DNA of 64,000 bases, taken from Heterobilharzia americana. Taxonomy: Eukaryota; Platyhelminthes; Trematoda; Strigeidida; Schistosomatidae. The DNA is taken from assembly GCA_944470555.2 (NCBI GenBank), contig OX104127.1:143052786-143116785 (forward strand). Direction: 5' to 3'. The notes under the pieces are model-generated. The model was given only the letters and a program-made list of their open reading frames with translations, was not told the origin of the DNA and made no database searches. Below, one piece after another: positions 63,240 through 64,000 of the stretch. The first letter of the stretch is position 1; every line of letters begins with the position of its first letter. The position numbers were made by a program, and so were the translations under genes.

Positions 63240-63705
63240 GAGACAGTATGCAACCACAAGAATAAACTATAGACATTTATCAACAACTATCACCTACACT
63301 GGCTCGTTACTGAAGATCAGATGGATTGCCAGAATAATGAGAATCAGCAACAAGGAACTCTGGCCTGGTAGGCAACGAACAAACCAAGAAGTTGTCACTC
63401 AACAAATATGCAGTGGAAGGAAGTGTAGATGGAGATGGAATGGGCATACACTGAGAAGGTCGACTGGGGACATCACGCGTCAGGCCAGGCCAGGCCGGGG
63501 AGGTTGCTCGAGTGGAACCCAGATGGGAAGTGACGAGTTGGGTGTCCGAGGTGAGGCGAGGTGAGGGTGATATGGAGTTGATGGTGTGAGGAAGAAATGA
63601 GAGGTTGTGAGCTGTCGTGGAGCCGTGTTCAAAAGACTGCAGAGAAGAGAGTGGAATGTAGACGTGCTAGTGAATCCCTATATTCCATTAGAAACCCAAC
63701 GGACA

Positions 63706-63751
<46 letters not shown>

Positions 63752-63753
63752 CA
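63240..63753 (+). mobile_element. RTE LINE, 0.5-kb 3' end with long tail
   Basis: Open frame from YRHLSTTITYTGSLLKIRW through [20 protein letters not shown] and RKCRWRWNGHTLRRSTGDIT. The non-coding end has GGTGAGGCGAGGTGAGGG, and the 3' end is CCATTAGAAACCCAACGG followed by an (AAT)n tail of about 45 bases (63,706-63,750), the longest and purest RTE tail in the window. Confidence 0.9.
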
Positions 63754-63779
63754 ACCACAAGGCTCATTAATGTAAGAGT

Positions 63780-64000
63780 AAAACTTGGCACTGTGGTCGT
63801 TTGTAATTCCATTTTAGTCTGTTTATTAGAAATATCACACAGTGAAACAGTAGCATTTACTGTAGAATGTATGGTACTATTACGATTAATAAGCCAGGTT
63901 ATCCCATCAGGTCTATTGTAGATTTTAGAAACACTCCGACTTAAGAGTTGTCTAATATTTAGCAATGGTGTTGGGCCCAATAAGAAATCACTCAAAGTCT
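63780..64000 (+). mobile_element. Penelope-like element, start of RT, runs off the window
   Basis: In the + strand frame: NKPGYPIRSIVDFRNTPT (63,888-63,940), then a stop and ELSNI, with WCWAQ and GPIRNHSKS in shifted frames. GYPIRxIVDFRxTPT matches the early RT motif of PLEs (GxPxRPIVxxxxSPT). The 60 bases before it (CCATTTTAGTCTGTTTATTAG) match 3,808-3,850 of the inverted-repeat arm. Confidence 0.6.

Noticed and set aside
63678..63995. 105-codon minus-strand frame ending in poly-Leu
   Set aside because: Antisense of the RTE (AAT)n tail and of the PLE RT start; the sense-strand GYPIRSIVDFRNTPT motif explains the region.

Overview
The window reads as AT-rich, repeat-dominated nuclear DNA of a schistosome blood fluke (Schistosoma or a close relative). 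Three things point there. First, there are many degenerate copies of a roughly 330-bp repeat with a tRNA-like RNA polymerase III promoter followed by a hammerhead ribozyme fold, which is the architecture of the schistosome Sm-alpha repeat. Second, many 5'-truncated copies of an RTE-clade non-LTR retrotransposon (SR2-like) end in (TAA)n tails. Third, there are numerous Penelope-like elements (PLEs) with a reverse transcriptase (RT) followed by a GIY-YIG endonuclease. Nothing looks bacterial or viral. The species is not resolved.

Families used below: S1 = Sm-alpha-type unit (tRNA-like head, then hammerhead); S2 = tRNA-like head followed by a tail rich in TTTTCATTTC and CTTCAATCAT; S3 = roughly 350-450 bp repeat with a GTGGCTCAATGG-type head and a GACTGACATC/CATGATGAATACC end; S4 and S5 = two further tRNA-like repeats. 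RTE = SR2-like LINE. LINE-2 = a second LINE family. PLE-A to PLE-E = separable Penelope-like families or fragments. Strand of a tRNA-like repeat is that of its promoter boxes.

Layout. 0-2.1 kb: decayed PLE-C. 2.5-6.0 kb: a near-perfect 1.6-kb inverted repeat whose arms each carry a TATA box and a 65-codon secreted-protein-like ORF, transcribed divergently. 6.0-9.0 kb: RTE 3' end and PLE-D. 9-13.2 kb: S1-S4 repeats. 13.2-17.2 kb: the longest RTE copy, with a readable endonuclease domain and a broken RT. 17.4-21 kb: short unexplained ORFs plus S3/S1 repeats. 21-24.9 kb: PLE-A and PLE-B fragments with a 0.26-kb palindrome and a long (CTA)n tract inside RT coding sequence. 25-36.6 kb: repeats, RTE copies and a possible two-exon small secreted-protein gene (26.54 and 28.54 kb). 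36.9-40.0 kb: a possible minus-strand three-exon gene with a 55-bp intron and one in-frame TGA. 41.8-45.3 kb: RTE and an inverted second copy of the 22-24 kb PLE block. 46-51.2 kb: LINE-2 copies and tandem S1 units. 52-64 kb: S3 and S1 fold-backs, RTE copies, PLE-E, a small MITE-like family, and a third copy of part of the 2-6 kb inverted repeat.

No complete conserved host gene, canonical tRNA or rRNA gene, or CRISPR array is supported. The host-gene candidates rest on open frames and matching splice phases only. The recurring architecture is paired inverted copies (S1/S1, S3/S3, PLE/PLE and the 1.6-kb arms), which would give many long hairpin transcripts and is typical of degenerating heterochromatic or low-recombination sequence.
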